Shown in pieces: positions 24,032-37,096 of a DNA stretch of 64,000 bases. Numbering within the stretch: the stretch's first letter is position 1; each line of letters begins with the position of its first letter. Source of the stretch: Cryptomeria japonica (Eukaryota > Streptophyta > Pinopsida > Cupressales > Cupressaceae); contig NC_081413.1 in assembly GCF_030272615.1 (NCBI RefSeq), positions 146,234,476-146,298,475 on the forward strand, read 5' to 3'. The notes under the pieces were generated by a model. It was not told the DNA's origin, made no database searches, and saw only the letters and a program-made list of their open reading frames with translations. Both the position numbers and the translations under genes were made by a program.

Positions 24032-27000
24032 TGTTGTTCACCAAAAGTGATAACCCAAGACACCTGTAAATCTATCTATGAGATAGCCAATCTCAATCAA
24101 TGAAACACCTCATGGCTTGGACAACATAACATAGGATCCTAATGATCCTCCTGTACTTCAGGTTCTGCTAGACCTAGGGGGGACACCCTTTTGATGCATT
24201 GAATACAACAATCATAAACATAAGACTGCATCAACAATGAGCAGACAGACCATTCCACAAGCTCACCAAATTAGGTAACATGTACAGATGGGCTAGATCT
24301 TTACAAATAATAGGTGAAATGGAGCTTTGGAAGGATAGAACATTAACCCCTAAACATAAAGGGAAATAGATTTATCTTTTAAAATGTATATCTGAGACCA
24401 TTCCCAAATCTGTCAAAGACTAGTGCCTTGTTCATTGGGCAGCAAAGTCACTCACAAAACTACAAATATGAATCATAGATGCAAGTTTGTTTTCCTTAAA
24501 CAAGATATTCATGAATCAATACCTTATATTAATGCACTATTTGATTCATTCACAATTTTATCAGATCTGGATACATTATTTCATTATTTATGATTGACTA
24601 CAGAGTTTAAACTCTTCATTGAAGAATGCCTATGAACAATCATACAATCTCCTTGAGATGACAAATTTCATCCTCCTTGAGGATTGAATTCATAATAATG
24701 AAAAAACATATCATAGAGACAATCTTGTGGGAAATTACTCATGCCTGACACAAGTAAGACCTACAATTAAAACCATATTTACAACACTGCACTACAATCT
24801 CTATACCCTAAAACCAAACAGAAGCATTTACAAACTTGGGTCAAGATCTTCAGAAAATGGAAGCCATCAAATCTGGAGCATTTTCCAAATTTCTGGAATG
24901 CTTACAACTGAGAAGAATTGGGAATAAGAAGGAGAGAAGAAAATCAAATCTGCAACTGAAATTATAAAATATCTTCTCTTTAACTGAATTTTACTGCAAG
25001 CCAAATTGCTTCCAAAATATACCACATTTGTCAAAATTAACCACATAATCGAATTCCTCACTCTGAGAGCTTTTCGAAAACATATAACACTTTATATTTT
25101 GGCCAAAGTTTAGACACTGGGCGAATTAATCCCCATTTGTGCTCAATCATTTAAATTTTTTGAATTTTAATATAGTTTAAACTATATCATTTACTCATTT
25201 TAATTTTGATTTTTGCCTCCATTTGGTCCTGATGCTTTTGCCATGTGGTGAGATCTGATTGGCTGATGGGGTCCATTGGGTGCCACTAGGGACGACACCT
25301 CATCACCGCCACATGTTCGCTTGCTCATCTGTCACTTGGCCACCATGTGTACACCACCTAAGTGCCACATCATCGCCACCTAGGCGCCACCTCTATGCCA
25401 CCTCACCTAGCCCACCTGTTGGACATCTGACTGTACCCGCCACCTGTGTGCTACTTGGCTTTTGCCATTTCGCAGGCTCTAACTTCCGTGCATCTTTGGC
25501 CTGTGAAATCATGTGGGCCATCGATCTTGATCTACCATGCTCACTGGTTAACCTGCTGCATTTTTGCCATTTTCCTTTCGCAATTTCGCAGGGTTTAATG
25601 TTCGAGCATCTCACCTTCATGAAGTCACACACACCAATGATCCATCTTGAACCTGCTCACTAGTTAAGTCAGCCTTTCTCTGCAAAATTTGCCCATCTTC
25701 CTCGGGAAGCGTGCCTGCATGGGGTCCAGTTGGTCGCCACTCAGTCACCTCCTCCATTGCCTCGGGATCCGTACTCATGCATGGACCCACCTTGGGCGTC
25801 CATAGGCACCATCCGTTAAAAGCGTTTATGGCTTAGACATATTACTACTATGTGAATTTGCTTATAAACATTTAAAAAAACCACTTCATAGCCAATGTGG
25901 GATATTATGTTTTGCCTATGGCTACACTTTTGCAGGTTTTCCCTACAACTTTAATGGTGTTTTCTGTGCAGTTGATTGGAAATCAATGGTCTTTCTTCTC
26001 CATTTTTTACATGGTGAGGATGTTGGAGACCTACCAATTGCATTGCCTGAGTTTTATTAAGCCTTCCTCTATTCCATGTTCAACGCAGAGGAGGGGAGGC
26101 ACGTGAGGAAAAATATGTTTACTGCTGCTACCTCTCCTATCTCCATGCCTTCTTCAAAACACCTTCCCCAGAAAGCATTATGGTGTTTGATTTATAGTTT
26201 TCGATCTGCACCCCCCTCTTCTTCACCACATGAACTGCAAAATCTTCTGCAAACTACTTTAGCCAACACACTGCCTTGGAGGTCTATTTGGGGGCATGTG
26301 AGGAGGAGGTAACTGGAATTTGCTTGTTTATTAACACTTGCTATGACTCTAAACACCACGTGATCCTGGAGGATTCATTTCATAAAATTTCGAAACACTT
26401 TCCATGGCCTCCTTTATGCCACGTGACCCCTCACTCACCACGCAAGAGAAGGAAGAGATTGTTGTGCACATTTGGTGTCTCACGCAAGGGAGGAGTATAC
26501 ACCGTGGGTTTTAACTGTTTCACTTTTTGCAACCCCTTTGCATTTGCTGAATGTTCTTACTGGCTGCCAAAGGCTTCACGTGGGGAGGAGAAGAAGATAC
26601 CAGCTGCGGTTTGGAACAAAAATGCACTTCCCAAACTTCGATGCCACACTCCAGCAGCAGGGACTTGGCATATATTATGGAATTTGGGCTCAAACTTGCC
26701 ACATTACATTTGCTTGGAAATTTTCGAGACTGTTGTCTATTTCACCTTTGCTCTAGAGCTACTATGTTTGCTTAATGGTTTTCACATTATTTGCTATAAA
26801 GTTGACTGCACATAATTGGCTGAATGCCTCCAAGCCATGAAATGTGCATTACTCCAAGTTTATAAAAAACTTTGGTTCTGAAATATTTCTCCATTTCCTT
26901 CTAACCTCTCCAAAAGAGATTTTGTATACTTATACATATCTGTCCCTGGGAGATTTCATGTTATTGCAATAAGAACAGTTTGCCACAAGAATTAATGCAT

Positions 27001-28216
27001 AAGCATGAGCTAGGTCGGGCCCCAAAGTGGGTCAGACAAAAAAAAAATTTGTTTTCATGCAACTAACCTCTAAAAATGCTTCAGGAACATTAAACTTACC
27101 TCTGGAAATGATCGGCATCATTTTCGGATCATTAATCTACATTTTACAACCTTCAGGCAATTGTGCCACAATTTTCATATTTAATCGCGAAGACGTAATT
27201 TTCAAACCTGTCAAAACACCTTTCTGGAGCTCGCCATCTGACAGGCGTGTACTCTAATATACAAGGACGAATTCTACCAAACAATTTTTCAAGATGAGTC
27301 CCGAGCAAAGAGATATTAATTTTCAAAAATGCCCAACTGGCTTCGTTGACACTGCGGACCTGATGAAGTCAATGTCTTGGAAACACATGACGCCTTTCTC
27401 AAAAATATCAAATGACCTCTGTAGGCCCTCAAATTTGAAACATAGGTACCTTGAAGTACATATTAAATCTTTGAATCCTTAGTTCAATCACCAGACTGAC
27501 AGGATGCAAATGGCGTGCACACAAAAATGGCTTCATTAACTGATATAACAATGGAAGTACGGATAACTGAAAATGATAGCTAAATGAATCCTTTTGAAAA
27601 CCGATCAAACAGATTGATAAAGGCTTGAAATTTTAAATGTAGCTCATCATTTATATTGAAATCAGCCTAGAACAAACATTATGGCATGACGCTTACTAAG
27701 GAAACTTTTACACTTATGCGAAACAAGGCTCCGACTAGCTGTCGAAATAGGGACTAGTCAAAACACAAACTGCAAACTGATTTGGCTTTGAAAACTGAGC
27801 AAATGGATTCATTAGGACTTGAAAGTTTGTATAATGACTCACATTTATGCATACAATTCAATCCATTTTGAATTTATTCATGATGATCAATAGGGAAAAA
27901 GATGTAATCGCTCAAAGAAGGCTACTCAATAAAATCTGCATTTGTGCCTAAAATGCACTTCCAGCTCACCCCTCAAAATGGGTACCTCATAAACTTATCC
28001 AAATTGAGTTCTGAAAGTTTCACATCACTGAATAGGACAAATGAAAGGTGTGGGACATGAATCCCAAGCCTTACCCCCTGAAAATCAACTGGCTCCATTT
28101 TACCCCCTCTCAAACTAAGCCATTCAAACTGACTCATTTAGGTACTTTTCTGACATGCAGAGCAAAATTTTTGAAATGGGCCTCTAAACTTGACTCAATT
28201 TTGATGAGTCCCAACA
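24032..28216 (-). repeat. Left LTR (3' LTR by orientation) of insertion 2
   Basis: It begins TGTTGTTCACC and ends CCCAACA on the plus strand. It aligns with 30786-34976 over its full length with scattered substitutions. Plus-strand frames inside it (25259-25663, 26276-26815) are altered in the other LTR and match nothing I know, so I do not treat them as genes. Confidence 0.95.
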
Positions 28217-28826
28217 GTGGCTTTGACTGGGGATGGTTGATTGCAAGATCAACACAAGAATCCAGATATCTTTGGTTAAGAAGACCACTCAAAAATGGAT
28301 CATTCTTCTCTCAATTCTTCTCTTCTCGTCTCATTTCAAAAACAGGGCTTCCTTATTCTACCCAAACAACAGGGCACCTTATTGAAAACCACATAACTGA
28401 AAGCAAAGCGAGTGTACAAAATATACAACTTAAAAATGGCCCTGGGCCATCAAAACTGAAATCAATTCTTACCTCTGTCAAACACTTGATTTTCATTTCC
28501 ACTAATCGGAGGTAAGTTGAGATCATCATTCCAATCTACCTGATCAAAAACACTTCCACTTCTAATCAACTAGTCATATAAAGCATAGTCATCATCATGT
28601 TTATAATCATGATATCTCTGAAAATCAAACACATGTTGAGAGGGTTGGTCACTAGGTGAGCAAAGAGTGCCATATTTTTTACCATTACTTCTCTGCTGAA
28701 ACGAGAAGTAATTTGACTCCCTCTGAGAATATCAGACAGATCCTTATTGCTAGTTTGCTAAAATAATAAACACTCTTTCACAATAATATCTTGCAAACTA
28801 GAGAGGAAAACTTCCTCATAACATGA
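28217..28826 (-). other. 3' part of the internal region of insertion 2, no gene seen
   Basis: This lies between the acidic ORF and the 3' LTR. No clear polypurine tract abuts the LTR on the minus strand, where the last bases are CCAGTCAAAGCCAC. On the plus strand 28218 reads TGGCTTTGACTGGGGATGG, which looks like a second PBS facing the other way. A plus-strand frame (28048-28515) crosses the LTR edge and is not credible as a gene. Confidence 0.6.
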
Positions 28827-30010
28827 CTACACTTCAACTTGCTGATCACAAAAACTATCAGCATTTTGCACACATGAAAATATATGATTTTTACTTGCCA
28901 ATGGTTCATTTCCTCCTTGCAAATCTGAGAAAAACACCCCAGATCTGTCATGTCTTCTAAAAGGTAGATCCTCATAATGCATATCAAAGCCAGAATTCAT
29001 ATCAACATATGAACCTTCATTATCATACCTATCAACCATATATGCATTATCATTTTGTCTATCAAACATAGGAAGAGAATCAACATCATATGTATCATTT
29101 TTTACACCCTCAAAAACATCATCAAAATCAAAACATATACTGAGTGGGTATGAAAGATTGGGCACATTTTTTAATCCACATTCTTAAAATCAGCAGCTAA
29201 GAGTTCTAAAATTTGCTCACTACATAGTGAACCTCCTTCTTCATTTTCATTTTCCTTGGCTTCATCCTCTGAGCTGTAAACATTGTCCCAATCTGATAAA
29301 GGTATTAGATCTGTAGTGCTCATGTCCCTATGCGCATGTATTTCATCATTGCAACAACTCGCATCTGCATCATAACCTTTATCATGCTGCTCATAAAGTG
29401 TTGCTACATGTTGCAACATAGTTTCATAACTTTGTTTGCCAACATTTTGTGGATTGAAAACAACAACAAGGTGATCTACATCATTAGCCTTTGAAACCTC
29501 AACGGGCTCATGATTAGTTGAACAATCATTGTTCTCACAAATTTCTTCTCGCTCTGAATACACATTTGAACTTTCATGCTGAGAATAATCACATTCAGCA
29601 TCATAGGAGGTACATCCACTCAGGGGCTCATCTCCTTCATTATTTTTAATCTTGTGTATATTTTCAAATTGGTTACTTTCAATCATATCTATCCATTTTT
29701 TAATAGATTCAACACATTCTTCTCTGAAGGCAGTAGACCAATTAACTAAGTTAGGCTCATAAAGCTCTAAGAATATCTCAATTAAAACAGACTCAGGGGG
29801 TCTATTATCAGTTGAAAGCTCATTCAATGCAGCTAAAAATCTATCATAGAAGACATATGATGATTCTCCTTTACTTCTTAGCCCTACTTTCCCTTTTAAC
29901 AACCAGACAAATCTCTCTTGGATCATTTGAAGACATTTTTCAATTTCTATATTGATCTCTTTCAAATTTGACAAAGGATTCACGGATCTAGGAACTACAT
30001 CTAGATCCAT
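28827..30010 (-). pseudogene. Acidic protein of unknown function encoded by insertion 2
   Basis: A 279-codon frame starts at ATG 30010 and stops at 29171. A second frame of about 112 codons, 29165-28827, follows one base out of phase. The two meet at a run of six A's (29167-29172, minus strand), so a single-base slip probably split one protein of about 390 residues. Residues 15-115 are helical in character with a basic and aromatic segment; the remainder is rich in Asp, Glu, Asn, Ser and Tyr. I find no zinc knuckle, protease, RT or integrase motif. By position (first ORF after the PBS) it could be a diverged gag or accessory protein, but I do not recognise it. The start is a true ATG about 0.75 kb into the leader. 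Confidence 0.6.
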
Positions 30011-30763
30011 TAGGTTTTATAATAGTCTCTGAACCATTATCATGACCATGCACCTTACTGTTTTAAAAAAAAAAATCTTTTCAAAAACCTTGCAGTCACT
30101 AATTTTCCAAATTTGCATACTACTGAAGATCATAAACACTGGATATTGCAGCAGCATAGATATGCAAATTAATCTCGAAATTCTTCTTTCTCTCTAGACT
30201 AGTGTTGTTCACTAAATGGGAAAACAACATTACACATTCTAATTTTTAGAAAAAACATCTTTGCATTTGAAACCTCTGAAAATACCTAGAGATTTGCAAC
30301 TATAAACTCTTGTAGATCTGGAGATTTACTTCACCTTTAGCACGATCTTTTAGATCAGAGTCGCCACCTCTTGCATAGAGGATATTTTGAACAGTAGAAC
30401 CATTCAATCACAAATTTAATTCTCTTTACTCCTTCGATCTCGCTGCAACAAACACTCTTCCAGGTTGTTCAATACTGGTATGAATCACAGAGTCGCCACC
30501 CAACTAAGGAATTGGGAAAAAATCACATACAGCTGAAAGAACTTCTCACACTTTCAACCATGCATTCACTATTACTCCTCCATAAAATATGATATGAAAC
30601 ACATATCATTTTGCAGATCCAAAACAAGGAGCATTTTCTTCACCATGAAACCAATTTACACTCTATGCATACACCATAGACAGACTGGCTGGATATGAAA
30701 TTGACAGGACTAGGAACACATTCAACCTCTAAGCATATCAATCAAGCATTTACGTCCATTTAT
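30011..30763 (-). other. Leader of insertion 2 with two extra PBS-like words
   Basis: This is the untranslated stretch between PBS and ORF. It carries TGGCGACTCT (minus strand) at 30366-30357 and 30498-30489, repeating the first ten bases of the PBS at 30781-30772. Nothing else is recognised. Confidence 0.65.
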
Positions 30764-30781
30764 TCCCCAGTAGAGTCGCCA
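30764..30781 (-). other. Primer-binding site of insertion 2, tRNA-Arg type
   Basis: On the minus strand, four bases inside the LTR, the sequence TGGCGACTCTACTGGGGA differs at two positions from the complement of the 3' end of plant tRNA-Arg(ACG), recalled from known tRNA sequence. Arg-type PBSs are known in Ogre and other Tat-lineage elements. Confidence 0.8.
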
Positions 30782-30785
30782 TTTT

Positions 30786-33700
30786 TGTTGTTCACCAAAA
30801 GTGATAACCCAAGACACCTGTAAATCTATCTATGAGATAGCCAATATCAATCAATGAAACATCTCAGGGCTTGGACAACATAACATAGGATCCTAATGAT
30901 CCTCCTGCACTTCAAGTTCTACTAGACCTAGGGGGGCACACCCTTTTGATGCATTGAATACAACAATCACAAACATAAGACTACATCAACAATGAGCAGA
31001 CAAACCATTCCAGAAGCTCACCAAATTAGGTAACATGTACAGATGGGCTGGATCTTGTACAAATAATAGGTGAAATAGAGCTTTGGAAGGATAGAACATT
31101 AACCCCTAAACATAAAGGGAAATAGATTTATCTTTTAAAATGTATATCTGAGACCATTCCCAAATCTGTCAAAGACTAGTGCCTTGTTCATTGGGCAGCA
31201 GAGTCACTCATAGAACTACAAATATGAATCATAGATGCAAGTTTGTTTTCCTTAAACAAGATATTCATGCATCAATACCTTATATTAATGCACTATTTGA
31301 TTCATTCACAATTTTATCAGATTTGGATACATTATTTCATTATTTATGATTGACTACAGAGTTTAAACTCTTCATTGGAGAATGCCTACAAACAATCATA
31401 ATATCTCCTTGAGATGACAAATTTCATCCTCCTTGAGGATTGAATTCATAATAATGAAAAAACATATCACAGAGACAATCTTGTGGGAAATTACTCATGC
31501 CCGACACAAGTAAGACCTGCAATTAAAACCATATTTACAACACTGCACTGCAATCTCTATACCCTGAAACCAAACAGAAGCATTTACAAACTTGGGTCAA
31601 GATCTTCAGAAAATGGAAGCCATCAAATCTAGAGCATTTTCAAAATTTTTGGAATTCTTACAACTAAGAAGAATTGGGAATAAGAAGGAGAGAAGAAAAT
31701 CAAATCTGCAACTGAAATTATCAAATATCTTCTCTCTAACTGAATTTTACTCCAGGCCAAACTTCTTCCAAAATATCCCACATTTGTCACAATTAACCCC
31801 ATAATTAGATTCCTCACTCCGAGAGCTTTCCGAAAACATATAACACTTTATATTTTTGCCAAAATTTAGACCCTCGGTGAATTAATCCCCATTTGTGCTC
31901 AATCATTTAAATTTTTTGAATTTTAATATAGTTTAAACTATATCATTTACTCATTTTAATTTTGATTTTTGCCTCCATTTGGTCTTGATGCTTTTGCCAC
32001 GTGGTGAGATCTGATTGGCTAATGGGGTCCACTAGGTGCCACCTGGGACGACACCTCGTCATCGCCACATGTTCGCTTGCTCATCGGTCACTTGGTCGCT
32101 ACATGTACGCCACCTTAGTGCCACGTCATTGCCACCTAGGCACCACCTCTGCACCACCTCACCTAGCCCGCCTACTGGACATCTGACTGTACCCGCCCCC
32201 TGTGCACCACCTGGCTTTTGCCATTTCCCAGGCTCTAACTTTCATGCATCTTTGGCCTGCGAAATCATGCGGGCCATCGATCTTGATCTATCATGCTCAC
32301 TGGTTAACCTGTTGCATTTTTGCCATTTTCCTTTCGCCATTTCACAGGGTTTAACGTTCGAGCATCTCGCCTTGGTGAAGCTGCGCGCACCATTGATCCA
32401 TCTCGAACCTTCTCACTGGTTAAGTCGGCCTTTCTCTACAAAATTTCTCCATCTGCCTCAAGAAGTGTGCCTGCAAGGGGTCCACCTGGTCCCCGCTCAG
32501 TCACCTCCTCCATTGCCTCGGGATCCATGCTCACGTGTGGGCCCACCTTGGGCGCCCATAGGCACCATCCGTCAAAAGCCTTTATGGCTTAGACATATTA
32601 CTACTGTGTGAATTTGCTTATAAACATTTTAAAAAACCACTTCCCAGCCAATGTGGGATATTATGTTTTGCCTGTAGCAGCACTTTTGCAGGTTTTCCCT
32701 GCGACTTTAATGGTGTTTTCTATGCATTTGATTGGAAATCAATGGTCTTTCTTCTCCATTTTTTACACGGTGAGGATGCTGGAGACCTACCAATTGCATT
32801 GCCTGAGTTTTATTAAGCCTCCCTCTATTCCATGTTCAATGCAGAGGAGGGGAGGCACGTGACGAAAAATATGTTTACCGTTGCTACCTCTCCAATCTCC
32901 ATGCATTCTTCAAAACACCATTCCCAACAAGCATTATGGTGTTTGATTTATTGTTTTCGATCTGCACCCCCCTCTTCTTCACCACATGAACTGCAAAATC
33001 TTCTACAAACTACTTTAGCCACCACGCTGCCTTGGAGGTTTATTTGGGGGCACATGAGGAGAAGGAGGTAACTGGAATTCGCTTGTTTATTAACACTTGG
33101 TGTGACTCTAAACACCATGTGAGCCTGGAGGATTGATTCATAAAATTTTGAAACACTTTCCATGGCCTCCTTTATGCCATGTGACCCCTCACTCACCACA
33201 CAGGAGAAGGAAGAGATTGTTGTGCACATTTGGTGTCTCACACAGGGGAGGAGTATACACCGTGGGTTTTAACTATTTCACTTTCTGCAATCCCTTTGCA
33301 TTTGCTGAATGTTCTTACTGGGTACCAAAGGCTTCACGTGGGGAGGAGAAGAAGATACTAGCTGCAGTTTGGAACAAAAATGCACTCCCCAAACTTCGAT
33401 GCCACACTCCAGCAGCAAGGACTTGGCATATATTATGGAATTTGGGCTCAAACCTGCCACATTACATTTTCTTGGAAATTTTAGAGACTGCTATCTATTT
33501 CACCTTTGCTCTAGAGCTACTGTGTTTGCTTAATGGTTTTCACATTATTTGCTAGAAAGTTGACTGCACATAATTGGTTGAATGCCTCCAAGCCATGAAA
33601 TGTGCATTACTCCAAGTTTATAAAAACCTTTGGTTCCAAAATATTTCTCAATTTCCTTCTAACCTCTCCAAAAGAGATTTTGTATACTTATACATATCTG

Positions 33701-34976
33701 TCCCTGGGAGATTTCATGTTATTGCAATAAGAACAATTCGCCACAAGAATTAATGCATAAGCATGAGCTAAGTCGGGCTCCAAAGTGGGCCCGACTAAAA
33801 AAAATTTCGTTTTCATGCAACTGACCTCTGAAAATGCTTTGGGAACATTAAAATTACCTCTAGAAACGATCAACATCATTTTCGGATCATTAATCCGCAT
33901 TTTACAACCTTCAGGCAATTACGCCACAATTTTCGTATTTAATCGCGAAGACGTAATTTTCAAACTTGTCAAAACACCTTTCTGGAGCTCGCCATCTGAT
34001 AGGCATGTACTCTGATATACAAGGACGACTTCTACCAAACGGTTTCTCAAGACGAGTCCCGAGCAAAGAGATATTAATTTTTGAAAATGTCCAACTAACT
34101 TCATCGACACTGCGGACCTGATGAAGTCAATGTCCGAGCAACACATGATGCCTTTCTCAGAAATATCAAATGACCTCCGCAGGCCCTCAAATTTGAAACA
34201 TAGGTACCTTGAAGTACATATTAAATCTTTGAATCCTCAGTTCGATCACCAGACTGATAGGATGCAAACGACACGCACACAAAAATGGCTACATTAACTG
34301 ATATAACAATGGAAGTACGGATAGCTGAAAATGATAGCTAAATGAATCCTTTTGAAAACCGATCAAACAGATTGATAAAGGCTTGAAATTTTAAAAATAG
34401 CTCATCATTTATACTGAAATTAGCCTGGAATAAACATTATGGCATGACACTTACCAAGGCAACTTTTACACTTATGTGAAATAGGGTTCCGACTAGCTGT
34501 CGAAACAGGGACTAGTCAAAACACACAAACTGCAAACTGATTTGGCTTTGAAAACTGAGCAAATGGATTCATTAGGACTTCAAATTTTGCAGACTGACTC
34601 ACATTTATGCATATAATTCAATCCATTTTGAATTTATTCATGACAATCAACAGGGAAAAAGATGTAATCGCTCAAAGAAGGCTACTCAATAAAATCTGCA
34701 TTTGTGCCTAAAATGCACTTCCAGCTCACCCCTCAAAATGGGTACCTCATAAACTTATCCAAATTGAATTCTGAAAGTTGCACATCACTAAATAGGCCAA
34801 ATGAAAGGTGTGGGACATGAATCCTGAGCCTTACCCCTTGAAAATCAACCGGCTCCATTTTACCCCCTCTCAAACTAAGCCATTCAAGCTAACTGATTTA
34901 GCTAGTTTTCTGACATGCAGAGCAAAATTTTTGAAATGGGCCTCTAAATTTGACTCAATTTTGATGAGTCCCAATA
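30786..34976 (-). repeat. Right LTR (5' LTR by orientation) of insertion 2
   Basis: It starts TGTTGTTCACC and ends CCCAATA on the plus strand; the partner LTR ends CCCAACA, so one terminal base has changed. GCATG follows at 34977-34981. Confidence 0.95.
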
Positions 34977-34981
34977 GCATG
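34977..34981. repeat. Target-site duplication GCATG, right copy (insertion 2)
   Basis: Matches 24027-24031; the outer gag frame continues from 34982. Confidence 0.95.
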
Positions 34982-36071
34982 TACTAAAGTGAGCTATGAG
35001 GAAACATATTTGATGTGCTTATTCGCGCGAAGTCTCACAAGACAAGCCATGGATTGGTATTCACATTTGCCAGTGAACATAAAGACATGGCCGGAATTGG
35101 CTCAAAAGTTTATATCCCACTTCGCATTCAACATTGACACCGAAGTGACCATGTTGGATTTATGCAACACAAAGCAAAAGCAAGGTGAACCATTATTGAC
35201 TTTCTTGCAAAGATGGCGAAGCTTATATAGTCATTCTTCCCTAGATATACCTGAAGAACAACAAGTAAACTTGTTTATTCAAAATTTGGTCTCAAAATTG
35301 ATGTACAAGCTTAAACTAAAAAGTCCTAGTACCATTGAGAAGCTCATTAAGAAAGGGATCAACATTGAAAATGCTCTTGTGGCTAAGGGACTCATTAAGC
35401 TCAACAAAGACAATGACAACACAAACAATTTAGGGGACAAAAATAGATTTTGGTACAAAAACAAGAATGTCACTAATGATGGAGTTGTCGATGCAAGGGT
35501 AGTGAATGCAAATCAACCCACATTCACAATAAAGCAATTGAGTGCTCCTAATATGTCGGCTATGCACCAAAATCAAACACGAGCAAGCAATGTTATTCAA
35601 CAGCCGCAACACCAACAATATAATCAACAATAAGGTCAACAACAAAACCAGCAGCGAAAACCTTTTAGATCAAGGGATGGGCCTCCTTGACAATTTACGC
35701 CATTGGGAGAGCCTATTGAATCAGTAATGAAACAATTGATACAATCAAATTTTATCAAGTTACCAGATGTCAAGGAAGAACCATTGGTAAAGCCGCATTG
35801 GTGGAATGATAATGCATATTGTGAATACCATCGGTCAAAAGGACATAAAACTGCTTCGTGTTTTCAATTGAAACATATGATTCAAGACTTGTTAGATCAA
35901 GGAGTAATTGAGGTAGACCCGCCCAATGTGACTTCTAACATTGATCATACAATTTTCAAAACTCCTTTGCTTGATTATGACAAGAATAAAGAATCTTCTT
36001 CAAACTCTACCCAAACAGCGAATCTTAATTATGCAAATAATGGTTATAACAATGTCATCAATTGTTTTTGA
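34982..36071 (+). pseudogene. gag: Gag C-terminal part of the outer Tat element (segment 3 of 3)
   Basis: The Retrotrans_gag domain resumes directly after the duplication, with the typical Phe-Ala-Arg-Ser-Leu, Ala-Met-Asp-Trp-Tyr and Phe-Leu-Gln-Arg-Trp motifs (34990-35225). This domain builds the virus-like particle. Next comes a basic, Asn- and Gln-rich linker with stops near 35631 and 35688. A zinc-knuckle-like segment follows (Cys-Glu-Tyr-His ... His-Lys-Thr-Ala-Ser-Cys, about 35818-35862), a Cys-x2-His variant also present in the inner Tat element. A TGA at 36069 ends the open piece. The reading frame is shared with protease and pol downstream, so gag and pol were probably one polyprotein frame. 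Confidence 0.85.
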
Positions 36072-37096
36072 GTGTCAAATGAGTATGTTTCCACCATAAG
36101 ATTAAAGGGACAAGATCTTTCTTGCGTAGTCACCACTCGTCGATCTAAAATAGTCTTGAAAGGAGCTCCTGCAATTCCTCCCAAATCCACTCCTACGAGT
36201 CAGTATAATCTCCTAGATCATCTAGGGAAGACACCTACATAGATATCAATTCTTGAGTTGTTGAGAATGTCCCCTATGCATCATGCAGTCCTAGATAAAG
36301 CTTTAACTGAGTCTACTGTCCCGACAGACATTGATGTTGACCAGTTTCAAGCCCAAATTGGACATCTGGTTGTTTCCCAACATGTCACCTTTTCTGATAA
36401 CGATGTTTCTCCTGATAAGCTCCCTCATAATGATCCTTTACATCTTGAAGTCTTTGTCCATAATTGCAAGATCTGACAAGTCTTGATAGATGGCAGAGCA
36501 GGTCTTAACATCTGTACCTTGAGAGTGGTCATTGGTCTTGGTTATACAGAAAATGACATTGATTCTTCTAGAAGAATAACAATCAAAGCATATGATGATG
36601 CTGAGTGCCCATCTAAAGGGGTAATTTCATTGCCTATCAGAGTCAGTCCAGTGACAAAAAACACTTTCTTGTAGGTCCTAGACCTTGATCTCCCTTACAA
36701 TATGATTCTTGGTCGTTCGTGGATCCACACAATGAAAGCAGTTCCATCTACTTATCATCAGTGTTTAAAATATCCTTACAATGGAACTGTGATAACAATT
36801 CTGGGAGATCGTAATCCATTTCAATTTTGTGCTAATCTAAAAGATCCCCCGAAGCAACAAGTCCCAGTCAATAGAGAGGCCCACTCACATAATTATGTGG
36901 ATCCTAATGAGTTGTTAGATGCTGTCAAAGGAAAATTGAAGATACATGACCAGGGATGCGGGGAGTACTCAATGGCTCAAACATTCCTTATTGAGAATTT
37001 ACCAATATCTCCAAAATCACATGGTAAACCACATTTGTTGCAAAAGGAACCTAAGATAGTCATTCAATATCAGCCCCCCACTACATTTACAAAATG
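36072..37096 (+). pseudogene. pro: Aspartic protease region of the outer Tat element
   Basis: The frame continues from gag with several stops. The retropepsin-type active site is at about 36483-36515 and reads Leu-Ile-Asp-Gly-Arg-Ala-Gly-Leu-Asn-Ile. The catalytic Asp is present, but the second Gly seen in the inner element's Asp-Gly-Gly-Ala is Arg here. A later Tyr-Asn-Met-Ile-Leu-Gly-Arg-Ser-Trp (36696-36722) matches the conserved Ile-Leu-Gly-Arg motif near the C-terminal end of such proteases. The enzyme would cleave the gag-pol polyprotein. Stops at 36474 and 36672 show it is broken. Confidence 0.8.

Larger units (their letters stand above)
24032..34976 (-). mobile_element. Insertion 2: non-autonomous LTR retrotransposon with about 4.19-kb LTRs and a short internal region
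   Basis: Two direct repeats of 4185 and 4191 bp flank a 2.57-kb internal region, and a 5-bp GCATG duplication flanks the whole. Orientation is set by a tRNA-Arg-type PBS next to the right LTR on the minus strand and by the only long internal ORF, also minus. On the minus strand the LTRs begin TGTTGGGACTC (mutated to TATTGGG in the right copy) and end GAACAACA. There is no protease, RT, RNase H or integrase, so it would depend on proteins supplied in trans. It interrupts the Retrotrans_gag domain of the outer element. The family is not one I can name. Confidence 0.85.

Noticed and set aside
26276-26815. 179-codon plus-strand frame in an LTR of insertion 2
   Set aside because: It is antisense to the element and broken in the other LTR (33133-33555); no known domain. 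Chance opening is more likely.
32036-32611. 191-codon plus-strand frame in the right LTR of insertion 2
   Set aside because: It is much shorter in the left LTR (25259-25663), Pro/His-rich from repeated CCACCT words, and not conserved as protein.
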